Shown: piece after piece, positions 40,063 through 48,742 of the stretch | Numbering within the stretch: position 1 is the first letter of the stretch | Layout: each line of letters opens with the position of its first letter | Source of the DNA: Flagellimonas abyssi | GTDB taxonomy: Bacteria > Bacteroidota > Bacteroidia > Flavobacteriales > Flavobacteriaceae | Assembly (NCBI RefSeq): GCF_019457905.1 | Contig: NZ_JAHZSV010000005.1 | Location: 243,339-307,338 of the forward strand | Reading direction: 5' to 3' | Length of the DNA stretch: 64,000 nt | Program-made: the position numbers and the translations under genes | Notes under the pieces: model-generated | Database searches by the model: none | The model's input: the letters and a program-made list of their open reading frames with translations, nothing else | Told to the model about the DNA's origin: nothing

Positions 40063-41072
40063 GTAGATACGACAGACAAATAAAACTCAAGGAAGTTGGG
40101 CCAGAGGGTCAGGAAAAGCTTCGCAATGCCAAGGTGTTGATTGTTGGTGTTGGAGGATTGGGCTGTCCTGCCGCAATGTATCTGGTCGGCGCAGGAGTGG
40201 GTACCATTGGTTTGATGGATCACGATAGGGTCGATAAGTCCAACCTGCATAGGCAAATCCTCTTTCAAGAGTTGGATATTGGGAAACCCAAAGCAATCGT
40301 TGCCAAGGAACGTCTGGAAAAACAGAACTCTGACGTACAGTTTGAAGTGTACGAAGAGCCGTTGACGATTGCAAACGCCGAGAAAATTATCAAGCAATAC
40401 GATATGGTCTTGGATGGTACGGACAACTTTGAAACCAAGTATCTCATCAACGATTCTTGCCTATTGGCCGACAAACCTTGGGTTTTTGCCTCCATTTACA
40501 AAAATGAAGGACAATTGTCGGTCTTCAATTATAAGGATGGGCCCACCTATCGCTGTGTGTTTCCGAAAAGTACGAGAGAGAACATCAGTTGTGAGACCAC
40601 AGGCGTGCTGGGCGTGCTGCCAGGTATTTTGGGCAGCCTTCAAGCTGCTGAAGTTCTTAAAATAATCTTAGGCGCGGGAGAAGTATTGTCAGGCAAGCTA
40701 AAGTTGATAAATATGATGCGTGGCAGCGAGCAGACCATCAAAATAAACAAGCGCCCCGAAGAAGTGGACAAAATACGCAAGGAGGGCATAGCCCCTGTTT
40801 ATATTGATTGCGATTTGAAAAATGCAGAACACTGGTACCTCGATGTTCGGGAAGTGTTCGAGCAGCCCAAACCAAAAGGCAAAAAAGTACTGAACATTCC
40901 TTTGAGCGATTTAACATTGCGATATCAAGAAATACCGAACAATCAGAAAGTTTTTGTATTCTGCCAGTCAGGAAAGCGAAGCAAAAACGCCATAGAAATC
41001 CTTAAAAATGAATTTGGCTTTCACAACCTTAAAAATGTGGAAGGCGGCATAGAAACAATTATTGATGGATAA
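40059..41072 (+). CDS. moeB: MoeB/ThiF-type adenylyltransferase with C-terminal rhodanese
   Basis: A 337-residue E1-like enzyme. Residues ~1-235: SRYDRQIKLKEVG, ATP-binding VLIVGVGGLGCPAAMYL, MDHDRVDKSNLHRQILF, LDGTDNFETKYLIND. Residues ~250-335 are a rhodanese domain with VFCQSGKRS active loop. It adenylates the MoaD C-terminus, and the rhodanese may pass sulfur from the operon's cysteine desulfurase. The zinc cysteines usual in MoeB are incomplete: GPTYRCVFP lacks the first Cys of the CxxC, and no second pair is seen. GGAGG precedes the ATG. Confidence 0.92.
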   Translation: MSRYDRQIKLKEVGPEGQEKLRNAKVLIVGVGGLGCPAAMYLVGAGVGTIGLMDHDRVDKSNLHRQILFQELDIGKPKAIVAKERLEKQNSDVQFEVYEEPLTIANAEKIIKQYDMVLDGTDNFETKYLINDSCLLADKPWVFASIYKNEGQLSVFNYKDGPTYRCVFPKSTRENISCETTGVLGVLPGILGSLQAAEVLKIILGAGEVLSGKLKLINMMRGSEQTIKINKRPEEVDKIRKEGIAPVYIDCDLKNAEHWYLDVREVFEQPKPKGKKVLNIPLSDLTLRYQEIPNNQKVFVFCQSGKRSKNAIEILKNEFGFHNLKNVEGGIETIIDG

Positions 41073-41508
41073 AAAGAAACCAAAAAAAGTATTTGTACAA
41101 GGAGCGATTCCTCCCGAAAAAATAGCCAATTCGGTGGCCAATCACCAAAGCAAGACCAATATTGGCGCCCATAGTATTTTTTTGGGACAGATCAGGGCCG
41201 ACGAAGTGGACGGTAAAACCGTAACAGCCATCGATTATACGGCCTATGAGGAAATGGCGGAAAAAGTGTTCCACGAAATTCGGGAGGCGGCTTTTTCCAA
41301 GTTCGACATTACCTGTGCCCATATTTACCACAGTTTGGGCAAGGTTCAGGTGGGCGAGCTATGCCTATTTGTGTTTACATCATCGGCACACCGAAAGATT
41401 GCGATAGCGGCCACCAACTTTTTTGTAGAGGAAATCAAGGCGAAAGCGCCCGTATTCGGTAAAGAGATTTTTGAGGACGAAACCCATCAATGGAAAGTAA
41501 ACAAGTAA
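41065..41508 (+). CDS. moaE: molybdopterin synthase catalytic subunit
   Basis: A 147-residue MoaE that, with MoaD thiocarboxylate, converts cPMP to molybdopterin. Visible: GAHSIFLGQIRADEVDGKTVTAIDYTAYEEMAE, ITCAHIYHSLGKVQVGELCLFVFTSSAHR, and the Lys region VEEIKAKAPVFGKEIFEDETHQWK containing the catalytic lysines. The ATG at 41065 overlaps the moeB stop by 8 nt; a TTG one codon earlier is also possible. Its stop directly abuts the moaCB start. Confidence 0.96.
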   Translation: MDKKKPKKVFVQGAIPPEKIANSVANHQSKTNIGAHSIFLGQIRADEVDGKTVTAIDYTAYEEMAEKVFHEIREAAFSKFDITCAHIYHSLGKVQVGELCLFVFTSSAHRKIAIAATNFFVEEIKAKAPVFGKEIFEDETHQWKVNK

Positions 41509-42405
41509 ATGGTAGACATTACACATAAAGTGACCACCTTGCGGGAAGCCACCGCGGAAGCTATCGTGAAAACGAGCAGTCAGGCTACGATTGATGCGAT
41601 AGAAAACAATGCCGTTCCCAAAGGGAATGTGTTTGAAATGGCCAAGGCAGCCGGGTTGTTGGGCGTCAAAAAAACGCCGGACCTGTTGCCCGATTGCCAT
41701 CCATTGCCCATCGAATATACCGGAATCGATTATGAAATCGATGGTTTGGACATCATCATTTCGATGACGGTAAAGACCATTTATAAAACAGGGGTGGAGG
41801 TAGAGGCGATGCACGGCGCCAGCGTTGTGGCACTTACGATGTACGATATGCTCAAACCGATTGATAAAAACGTAGAAATCAGCACCATTCGTCTCAAATC
41901 GAAAAAAGGAGGAAAATCCTCTTTCAAAATCAATTCAGAAGGGTTGACTGCGGATGTTGTTGTTTGTTCCGATACCATTTCCAAAGGAAAAGGCGAGGAC
42001 AGGGCAGGGGAGGCTATCATCGAGAAATTGAAGGCTTTGGGAGTGGTATCTCAAAAAAGCATTATTCCCGATGAAGCTGAGGAAATCATCAAAAAAGTGG
42101 ACAGTACCACTGCGGACTTGTTGATTTTCACAGGAGGAACGGGCGTGGGACCCCGAGATGTCACTCCACAGACCTTGGAGCCCTTGTTGGACATCAAACT
42201 AAAGGGAGTAGAAGAACAAATGCGTAGCTACGGGCAAAATCGGATGCCATATGCGATGTTCTCGCGTTCCATCGCGGGCATCAAGGACGGCAGAATCATT
42301 CTGGCACTGCCGGGTTCCACCAAAGGTGCTGCAGAATCGATGGATGCGATTTTCCCCCACGTGCTGCACGCATTTAAAGTGATAGAAGGAAGAAGACATG
42401 ATTGA
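41509..42405 (+). CDS. moaCB: MoaC-MoaB fusion, cPMP synthase plus molybdopterin-binding domain
   Basis: A 298-residue fusion. Residues ~1-150 are MoaC: KGNVFEMAKAAGLLGVKKTPDLLPDCHPLPI and VKTIYKTGVEVEAMHGASVVALTMYDM with the conserved catalytic Lys/His/Met residues. Residues ~150-298 are a MogA/MoaB-type domain: LTADVVVCSDTISKGKGEDRAGE, LLIFTGGTGVGPRDVTPQ, PYAMFSRSIAGIKDGRIILALPGS. MoaC forms cPMP from the MoaA product; the MoaB-like part adenylates molybdopterin before metal insertion or binds it. MoaCB fusions are known in bacteria. It overlaps moaA by 8 nt. Confidence 0.95.
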   Translation: MVDITHKVTTLREATAEAIVKTSSQATIDAIENNAVPKGNVFEMAKAAGLLGVKKTPDLLPDCHPLPIEYTGIDYEIDGLDIIISMTVKTIYKTGVEVEAMHGASVVALTMYDMLKPIDKNVEISTIRLKSKKGGKSSFKINSEGLTADVVVCSDTISKGKGEDRAGEAIIEKLKALGVVSQKSIIPDEAEEIIKKVDSTTADLLIFTGGTGVGPRDVTPQTLEPLLDIKLKGVEEQMRSYGQNRMPYAMFSRSIAGIKDGRIILALPGSTKGAAESMDAIFPHVLHAFKVIEGRRHD

Positions 42406-43390
42406 CAAAAAACCACAAATAATCGACAATTTCGGTAGGCCACATACCTATCTCCGCATTTCGTTGACGGATAGATGCAACCTGCGATGCTTTTACTGCA
42501 TGCCCGAAGAAGGAATTGAGCTGATGGAAAAACCCAGCATCATGACGCTGGAGGAAATCATTGAAATGACACGGACATTTCGGGATTTGGGGGTGGATAC
42601 GGTGCGTTTAACGGGCGGTGAACCTTTGGTTCGGAAGAATTTTGGCTATTTGGTAGAAGAGTTGGCCAAATTGGGCGTAACCCTAAAATTGACCACTAAC
42701 GGCATTGTGCTCGACAAATACTTGGAACTGTTCGATAAAATCGGGCTTCGCAAGATCAACTTCAGTCTGGATACGCTGGACAAGGCGAAATCGGTGTTCA
42801 TTACCAAGCGTGATTATTACGAGCGCATTATGCGCAACTTGAACATGGCCTTGGATATGGGTATGGACATCAAGCTCAATATTGTATTGATCAAAGGTGT
42901 GAACGACAAGGAAATCAACGATTTTATCGCTTTGACCAAGGATAAGAAGATTACGCCCAAGTTCATTGAGTTTATGCCTTTCAAAGGCAATAAATGGGAT
43001 TGGAGCAAGGGCGTGTCCAAAGAAGAAATTTTACAGACGGTTGGCGATAAGTTCGGGGAAATAGAAACTTTGCAAAATCCAAAACACAGCACTTCCACCA
43101 ACTTTAGGGTAAAGGGACACAAAGGCAGTTTTGGCATTGTGAGCACGATTACCAATCCGTTTTGTGATGACTGCAACCGTATTCGTTTGACGGCGGATGG
43201 GAAAATGAAAAATTGTCTTTTTGCCACCTCCGAAACCGATTTGTTGACGCCATTTCGTAATGGGGAAAAGATTGAAAGCACCATTTTGGAGGCCATAAAA
43301 TCCAAAAAGCATTCCAGAGATGGAATGGATGTAAAGATGGATGCCGAACACTACGAGCAAAACCGCTCAATGATTTCAATAGGGGGCTAA
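42398..43390 (+). CDS. moaA: GTP 3',8-cyclase (radical SAM)
   Basis: A 330-residue radical SAM enzyme for the first step of molybdenum cofactor synthesis. The N-terminal cluster motif RCNLRCFYCMPEEGI (CX3CX2C) and SAM-binding VRLTGGEPLVRKN are present. The C-terminal cluster is NPFCDDCNRIRLTADGKMKNCLF, and the last residues are SIGG, the conserved Gly-Gly tail that MoaA uses for activity. Full length. It is joined to moeA by a stop/start overlap of one base (TAATG). Confidence 0.97.
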   Translation: MIDKKPQIIDNFGRPHTYLRISLTDRCNLRCFYCMPEEGIELMEKPSIMTLEEIIEMTRTFRDLGVDTVRLTGGEPLVRKNFGYLVEELAKLGVTLKLTTNGIVLDKYLELFDKIGLRKINFSLDTLDKAKSVFITKRDYYERIMRNLNMALDMGMDIKLNIVLIKGVNDKEINDFIALTKDKKITPKFIEFMPFKGNKWDWSKGVSKEEILQTVGDKFGEIETLQNPKHSTSTNFRVKGHKGSFGIVSTITNPFCDDCNRIRLTADGKMKNCLFATSETDLLTPFRNGEKIESTILEAIKSKKHSRDGMDVKMDAEHYEQNRSMISIGG

Positions 43391-44556
43391 TGGTTACGAT
43401 TGAAGAAGCACTTCGCATTATTGAAGATCAAAAAATCACTTTAAACAGGGAAACAAAACCGCTTGAAGCGTCGCTGAGCCATGCCCTTGCCACAAATACG
43501 GCATCCCCTTTTGATGTGCCCGAGTTTGACAATTCCGCGATGGACGGATATGCCCTTGGTGGGCTTTATCAAGAGTATCAACTGGTAGGGGAGGTGGCTG
43601 CTGGTGATTCCAAGGATATTGTGTTGCAAGATGGCGAGGCCGTTCGCATTTTTACGGGAGCCAAAGTGCCCCAAAATACTTCTGCCGTAATGATGCAGGA
43701 GAAAACCTCCGTGAAAGAGCGCACGTTGTTTCTTGATGAGAAGCCCAAAGCAGGACAAAACATCCGTAAAAAAGGTGGTCAGTTGGTCGAAGGACAAGCG
43801 GTGTTTGAAAAAGGCCATATGTTGAACCCACCCTCCTTGGCGTTGATGGGCAGTTTGGGGTTGTCAACACTAGAGGTTTTTTCCAAACCGCGAGTCAACA
43901 TCATCACAACGGGAAATGAACTGGTAAAACCGGGTGAATCCAAAACCGAGGGACAGATCTATGAATCCAACAGCTATGCAATTGCAGGAGCACTGCGGCA
44001 ATTCGGGTTTCATCACCACCAAAAAATACAGCTACGGGATGATCTTGAGGCTACCAAAGCTGGTGTCGAAACCGCATTGAATTCTTGTGATGTGCTTATT
44101 ATCTCTGGTGGAATATCCGTGGGCGATTATGATTTCGTGAAGCAATCCCTCGAAGAAAACGGAGTCGATGAATTGTTTTACAAGGTATTTCAAAAACCAG
44201 GGAAGCCTTTGTATTTTGGACGAAAGCAAAATCAATTTGTGTTTGCCTTGCCAGGAAACCCAGCATCTTCGCTTACCTGTTTTTATGTATACGTGCTTCC
44301 GTTGCTTCAAAAATTATCGGGATATCAGGAATATGGATTGCCCACTTACCAATTTCCTATAAAGCATCCGTATGAAAATCGTTTTGGACGTCCTTCCTTT
44401 CTAAAAGCTGCGGTTATAGATGGAAAAGTAGAGGTTTTGGACGGTCAAGGCTCTTCTATGATTCAATCCATGGCCAAAGGGAATGCGCTGGCTTTTGTGG
44501 AAGATGGAGAGAAGTTCAAGGAAGGCGACCTGATGAAATGCAAGCTAATTTCCTAA
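43390..44556 (+). CDS. moeA: molybdopterin molybdotransferase
   Basis: A 388-residue MoeA, which inserts molybdate into adenylated molybdopterin. It has the N-terminal SPFDVPEFDNSAMDGYAL, VRIFTGAKVPQNTSAVMMQE, the MoCF-binding domain (VNIITTGNELVKPGE, QIYESNSYAIAGALRQFG, ISGGISVGDYDFVKQ) and FALPGNPASSLTCFYVYVLP. The C-terminal domain IV is present (~310-388). Coupled to moaA; followed after 3 nt by the TauE/SafE gene. The molybdate source is unknown since no modABC is in the window. Confidence 0.96.
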   Translation: MVTIEEALRIIEDQKITLNRETKPLEASLSHALATNTASPFDVPEFDNSAMDGYALGGLYQEYQLVGEVAAGDSKDIVLQDGEAVRIFTGAKVPQNTSAVMMQEKTSVKERTLFLDEKPKAGQNIRKKGGQLVEGQAVFEKGHMLNPPSLALMGSLGLSTLEVFSKPRVNIITTGNELVKPGESKTEGQIYESNSYAIAGALRQFGFHHHQKIQLRDDLEATKAGVETALNSCDVLIISGGISVGDYDFVKQSLEENGVDELFYKVFQKPGKPLYFGRKQNQFVFALPGNPASSLTCFYVYVLPLLQKLSGYQEYGLPTYQFPIKHPYENRFGRPSFLKAAVIDGKVEVLDGQGSSMIQSMAKGNALAFVEDGEKFKEGDLMKCKLIS

Positions 44557-44559
44557 TCG

Positions 44560-45315
44560 ATGAGCGTTGAATACCTGCCCATTGTCTTTTTTCTGATTGC
44601 GCTCTTCTATAGCTCCGTAGGATTTGGTGGTGGCTCCAGCTATTTGGCGATTTTAAGTCTTTTCTTGACGGATTTTTACGAGATACGCTCCACGGCACTG
44701 GTTTTAAATATTTGTGTGGTCACGATTGGAACGCTGTTTTTTATCAAGAATCGCGTATTTAATCTAAAAAAGTTTTGGCCTTTTCTGGCGGCAAGCATCC
44801 CAATGGCCTATTTCGGAGCACAGTTACGACTTTCCAAAACTTCTTTTTTTATGGTGTTGGGAATTGCCCTTGTCCTGGCCGGTATTTTTATGCTGCTGCG
44901 TTTTGTGAAGAAAAAAATGGATACCTACGAGTTCTCCAACCCCAAAAAACTGCTGTTGGGCGGAAGTATCGGATTGCTATCGGGCGTATCGGGTATCGGC
45001 GGAGGTATTTTCTTGTCACCGGTGCTAAACCTTTTAAAATGGGCCAACCCAAGAACCATTGCATCCTTGGCATCCGTTTTTATTTTGGTGAATTCCATTT
45101 CGGGTGTCATTGGCCTCAATATGGCAGGAACCTTCAAGTGGAACAATGAATTGATGTTACGATTGGTATTGGCGGTAGTGATTGGAGGAAGTATCGGTTC
45201 TTATTTGTCCAACAAAAAATTCAACCTAAAGTTTTTGGGCGTGCTAACCAGTATTTTGGTACTTTACGTGGGCTTTCGATTGATTCTGTTGCACGGTTTT
45301 AGTATAAAGATTTAA
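44560..45315 (+). CDS. TauE/SafE (TSUP) family transporter
   Basis: A 251-residue inner-membrane protein with eight hydrophobic helices. The repeated family motifs are visible: FYSSVGFGGGSSYLAILSLF in the first half and GLLSGVSGIGGGIFLSPVLNLLKW in the second. TSUP proteins move sulfite, sulfoacetate or related organosulfur anions. As the last gene of the Moco operon (3 nt after moeA), it may handle a sulfur oxyanion, or a tetrahedral anion such as molybdate; the latter is speculation. It overlaps the convergent ModE-like gene by 4 nt. Confidence 0.88.
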   Translation: MSVEYLPIVFFLIALFYSSVGFGGGSSYLAILSLFLTDFYEIRSTALVLNICVVTIGTLFFIKNRVFNLKKFWPFLAASIPMAYFGAQLRLSKTSFFMVLGIALVLAGIFMLLRFVKKKMDTYEFSNPKKLLLGGSIGLLSGVSGIGGGIFLSPVLNLLKWANPRTIASLASVFILVNSISGVIGLNMAGTFKWNNELMLRLVLAVVIGGSIGSYLSNKKFNLKFLGVLTSILVLYVGFRLILLHGFSIKI

Positions 45316-45662
45316 ATCAGTCCCAGCATTTCATCCGCATGTTGCGCTACGGTTTCTTTGATTTTATCGTTCATTTGGATGAAAGAGGAAAGCACTTTTT
45401 TACCGGTCTCGGTTAATTCGGCACCTCCGCCTTGGGCCCCACCTTTGTGAAGTTCCACGTAAGGTTGCTGCCCCCGTTGATTCATATCTTCCACCATGGA
45501 CCAAGCTTTGCGGTAGGACATGCCCATTTCCTTGGCCGCTTTGGACAGGGAACCATTTTTATCGATCATCATCAATAATTGAGCGCGTCCAGGACCAAAA
45601 AACTTCTTTCCCTCAATATCTATCCAGCAACGTATTTTTAGTTCTTTTTCGCTTTTCATCAC
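45312..45662 (-). CDS. ModE N-terminal-type winged-helix regulator, no MOP domain
   Basis: A 116-residue protein that corresponds to the DNA-binding half of ModE: IEGKKFFGPGRAQLLMMIDKNGSLSKAAKEMGMSYRKAWSMVEDMNQ and the wing GGAQGGGAELTETGKKVLSSF. The molybdate-binding MOP domains of full ModE (~260 residues) are missing, so oxyanion sensing must come from elsewhere or be lost. Position next to the Moco operon suggests it controls molybdenum genes. It is convergent with the TauE gene, with a 4-nt overlap. Confidence 0.9.
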   Translation of the reverse strand: MMKSEKELKIRCWIDIEGKKFFGPGRAQLLMMIDKNGSLSKAAKEMGMSYRKAWSMVEDMNQRGQQPYVELHKGGAQGGGAELTETGKKVLSSFIQMNDKIKETVAQHADEMLGLI

Positions 45663-45770
45663 GGTTAAAGTTAAGCATCTATACGGTAAATAGAATATTC
45701 ACTCCAAATAAAAAATATAGGATAATGTTGTTCTTATTTAAACAAAACGTATTGCATCATTTTTTTTCGA

Positions 45771-48170
45771 ATGATGTTTAACTATTTGGTATCCAACGGT
45801 AATGTCTTACCTTTATTTACAGTGTACCGTATTCAAAACATAGTTATATCCCTTCTTTTTTTTATTCTGTCAATTGTTGCCCTTGCACAGGAACGGGCAG
45901 CCAAAGGGACAGAAGATCTGCATTTACTTGAAAATATCCACCTACAATTGAATAAAACGGCCTTTTTAAAGGGAGAGCACATATGGTTCAAGGCATATGT
46001 TCAAAATCAGAATCAACATTTACCATCCTTGGCCACGAAAAACCTACATGTAGGAGTTTTTTCAAAAGATGGAAACATGCTAACAAAAAAGATGTTTTTA
46101 GTACGCAATGGTGTTTCTTTTGGTGATTTTAAAGTTGATTCAACTTTTATTGAGGATTCGTATACCATAATGGCCTGGACCAACTACATGAAGAATTTTG
46201 AGTTTACTACTCCTTTTCTTCAAAATATAGAAATCATTGGAGTAGGGGAACAATCAGAATCAAAGAACAAAGGTGGCATCACTGTTTTAGTTTATCCCGA
46301 AGGGCAACAAATTGTAGCGAACACATACAATAATGTCGGCTTTAAGATTTTTAACCCAGCCTTACAACCAATAAATGCCAAAAAAATACAACTGATTACG
46401 GGAAAAGGTGAACGAATACAATCTAACATTCAAACAAACCAATTAGGGCAAGGTAGATTTGGTTTTTTTGCCGACCCAACCGAAACCTATTTTTTGAAAT
46501 TACAAAATACAAACGGTCTTTGGATTACCAAGGAGCTCGAAGTTAAACCACACCATGGAATAGGAATAAACATCGATAATACAGCAAAGGATGTTGTTGT
46601 ACTAAACCCCAAACGGTCTAAATCTATTTTAAATAACGAGAAATTTTCTATGGCTATTTATAACCATGTAAACGGAAATTATGTTTATCGTTATGAGTTT
46701 AATGGAGATAGTGGTCCCATTTCCATAAATCGCAATCAAATCCCTGGCGGAATCAATACAGCGGTGATTTTGGATGAAACTATGAGACCCATTTCACAAC
46801 GTATGTTCTTTAATAGACAAAATTTGAAGGAAAGGGTAGGTTCTGTAAATGTAAGCTATTGTTTAAACAAAGCTCAAGATTCCTTACAGATAGATATGAT
46901 ACTTCCTCAAGGGCATCAAATGGCCAATTTAAGTTTGTCGGTTTTACCCGCTGAATCAAATGCAAACTTCCCTGATAATTCCATAGCCTCTTCTTTTTTG
47001 ATTCAGCCTTATCTCCATAAACATATTGAAGGCCGCTATTTTTTTGGTGGCAATAAACGTTCAAGGGATTATCAAATGGACACCAGATTACTTATGGAGA
47101 GGACCGAAAGGTTTGACCAGTATATCAGAGCAGGAAATGCTAAAAATAGCACTTACAAACATGAAGAGGACATTGCTTTCAACGGTAAGATTTTGGATGC
47201 CGACCTCGAAAACGAAAAACAAGTTTCGTTGTTTTCCCAAGCATTGGGTACAGTCAATTTTTTTGAGCTCTCAACCAACAAAAATTTTGAAGGAAACCTG
47301 CCTTTGTTTGAGGGGGATTCCATAATGATCAGCGTACTGAACCACAAAGGAAAACTTAGAAAACCAAAAGCGGAACTCTATTTTGATGATAACAATGCAG
47401 ATACTTTTGATTATACCAAATGGTTGAGCAAAGCGGGTCGGTTTAAATCAGGGGTTTCGCAATTAAGAATGAATGAAAGTTTTAATCTTACGGATGGAAT
47501 CATATCTCTGGACGAAGTGGTAGTTTCGGAAAGAGCAAAGGAGACTACAAAGTTTCAAATAACTCCTGAAATTCAAATGAGAATCATTGATAAAACAACC
47601 GTGAAACGGTATCCAAGTTTTACAAGCTACATACGAAAATTGGGGTTTCAAACACGTCTCAACAGAAAAGCAGGAGGTATTAATGTTTATGTTCCCGATC
47701 CTCCTTACCTAGCCCGAGTGCCTGTTTTAATAGAAGGACTTCCGGTTGATTCGGGACAACTTATGTCCATGCCCCTTTCCATGGTAAAATCGATGGTTTA
47801 TAATAGGTATGTAACTCCTCATCAAGGGTCATTTATTTCTTTGTCGTTACGGTCTGATTATGATGGATTATATGGTAGGGATAAGTTCACAAGTATTGCT
47901 GTACCAAAAGGATTCAGTAGGGCACAAGCCTATTTTGCTCCAAATTACCCAGATTATGGTTCATCGTTATATCAAAGATATGGAGCCATTTGGTGGGAAA
48001 GTCAATTTGAGATACACTCAGATGTCCCATATTCAATTACAGTTCCTTTAAATGAACAACGGGAGGTAAAGGTTATAATTGAAGGAATGTCCTCCAATGG
48101 TTTTTTATATTATACAGAACAAAACTGCAGTCCTTTTGAAACCAATTATTCATCCAATCAACAAGAATAA
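45771..48170 (+). CDS. large exported protein with MG2-like and plug-like regions
   Basis: A 799-residue secreted protein. A hydrophobic signal region ends at LSIVALAQ (~38). Residues ~50-150 resemble a macroglobulin MG2-type beta domain as used in Bacteroidota (VQLNKTAFLKGEHIWFKAYV-like start LQLNKTAFLKGEHIWFKAYV, then SYTIMAWTNYMKNFE). A second carboxypeptidase-like beta domain follows at ~430. Around ~580-700 ISLDEVVVSERAKE and YIRKLGFQTR recall the TonB plug start seen in this protein type, but no beta-barrel follows. Probably periplasmic or outer-membrane attached; function unknown. It ends with a terminator. Confidence 0.65.
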   Translation: MMFNYLVSNGNVLPLFTVYRIQNIVISLLFFILSIVALAQERAAKGTEDLHLLENIHLQLNKTAFLKGEHIWFKAYVQNQNQHLPSLATKNLHVGVFSKDGNMLTKKMFLVRNGVSFGDFKVDSTFIEDSYTIMAWTNYMKNFEFTTPFLQNIEIIGVGEQSESKNKGGITVLVYPEGQQIVANTYNNVGFKIFNPALQPINAKKIQLITGKGERIQSNIQTNQLGQGRFGFFADPTETYFLKLQNTNGLWITKELEVKPHHGIGINIDNTAKDVVVLNPKRSKSILNNEKFSMAIYNHVNGNYVYRYEFNGDSGPISINRNQIPGGINTAVILDETMRPISQRMFFNRQNLKERVGSVNVSYCLNKAQDSLQIDMILPQGHQMANLSLSVLPAESNANFPDNSIASSFLIQPYLHKHIEGRYFFGGNKRSRDYQMDTRLLMERTERFDQYIRAGNAKNSTYKHEEDIAFNGKILDADLENEKQVSLFSQALGTVNFFELSTNKNFEGNLPLFEGDSIMISVLNHKGKLRKPKAELYFDDNNADTFDYTKWLSKAGRFKSGVSQLRMNESFNLTDGIISLDEVVVSERAKETTKFQITPEIQMRIIDKTTVKRYPSFTSYIRKLGFQTRLNRKAGGINVYVPDPPYLARVPVLIEGLPVDSGQLMSMPLSMVKSMVYNRYVTPHQGSFISLSLRSDYDGLYGRDKFTSIAVPKGFSRAQAYFAPNYPDYGSSLYQRYGAIWWESQFEIHSDVPYSITVPLNEQREVKVIIEGMSSNGFLYYTEQNCSPFETNYSSNQQE

Positions 48171-48213
48171 TTCCGTAATGAATTGTTTTCAACGACATCA
48201 TTAAAAATAAAAA

Positions 48214-48240
48214 CCCGCAACATTGGTTGCGAGCTTTTTT
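48214..48240 (+). terminator. rho-independent terminator
   Basis: CCGCAAC and GTTGCGAG pair around a short loop and are followed by six T; located 44 nt after the stop of the 799-residue gene. Confidence 0.7.
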
Positions 48241-48415
48241 GCGGAGGGAAGAGGGTCTTTTTCGAATTGGAAAAACTCAGTGTTTTTAGGAGTTTTGACA
48301 GGAGTAAAATTTTGCCGCCACCGAAAGGGGCTCTAGTTTAACTAAAATTTAACAAATAAAGGTCAAAATCAACCAATAAGAAGCAAATAATGCATCGTTT
48401 AGTTATGAAACTCAT

Positions 48416-48579
48416 TTAAACTTTTTTGATTTGAAATTTTTCAGGGACAATACGATAAAAAGTGAGGTAGTTGAATCCTTTCCAGCTCTCAATGGTTGTA
48501 TAGAATCTGTTGAGCAACGGGCGGAAGCTGTCCATCGAAGCATTGGTCCTTTCCACGGCATATCTCTGGTCATAAAATA
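48416..48579 (-). pseudogene. DDE transposase C-terminal fragment (IS5-like)
   Basis: On the minus strand about 55 codons read FYDQRYAVERTNASMDSF, then RPLLNRFYTTIESWKGFNYL, which matches the C-terminal end of IS5-type DDE transposases (the (Y/V)xxERTNAxxDxxRxLLxRF pattern with the catalytic Glu). The upstream part of the frame (FESRP) derives from the adjacent direct repeat, not from the transposase. The rest of the gene, including the first two catalytic Asp residues, is absent. It is a relic at the left border of the island. Confidence 0.75.
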
Positions 48580-48742
48580 GTGGACGGGACTCGAACTTTA
48601 TACAAAAAAAGCCCATTTTTCAGGGTCTCCGAGAGGATCATTTTTGAGGGGCACCGAATTGCTCACCTTTTAACAAATTTTAACCTTTTTAACATTAAAA
48701 ATGATGGATTTTGACCTAAAATAGAGGTTTGGTTTCAACATT
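48580..48742 (+). repeat. island-bordering direct repeat, left copy
   Basis: About 163 nt similar to 63623-63786 in the same orientation. Exact blocks are GTGGACGGGACTCGAA at the left end, TTTTTCAGGG, a ~46-nt identical core beginning GGCACCGAATTGCTCACC and ending TTTTTAACAT, GATGGATTTTGA, and GGTTTGGTTTCAA at the right end, with diverged spacers. Its left end abuts the transposase relic. It has no coding potential of its own. Confidence 0.85.

Noticed and set aside
48580..48616. Extension of the IS5-like transposase frame to a Met at 48616
   Set aside because: This part belongs to the direct repeat, also present at 63623 without a transposase, so the frame continues only by chance.
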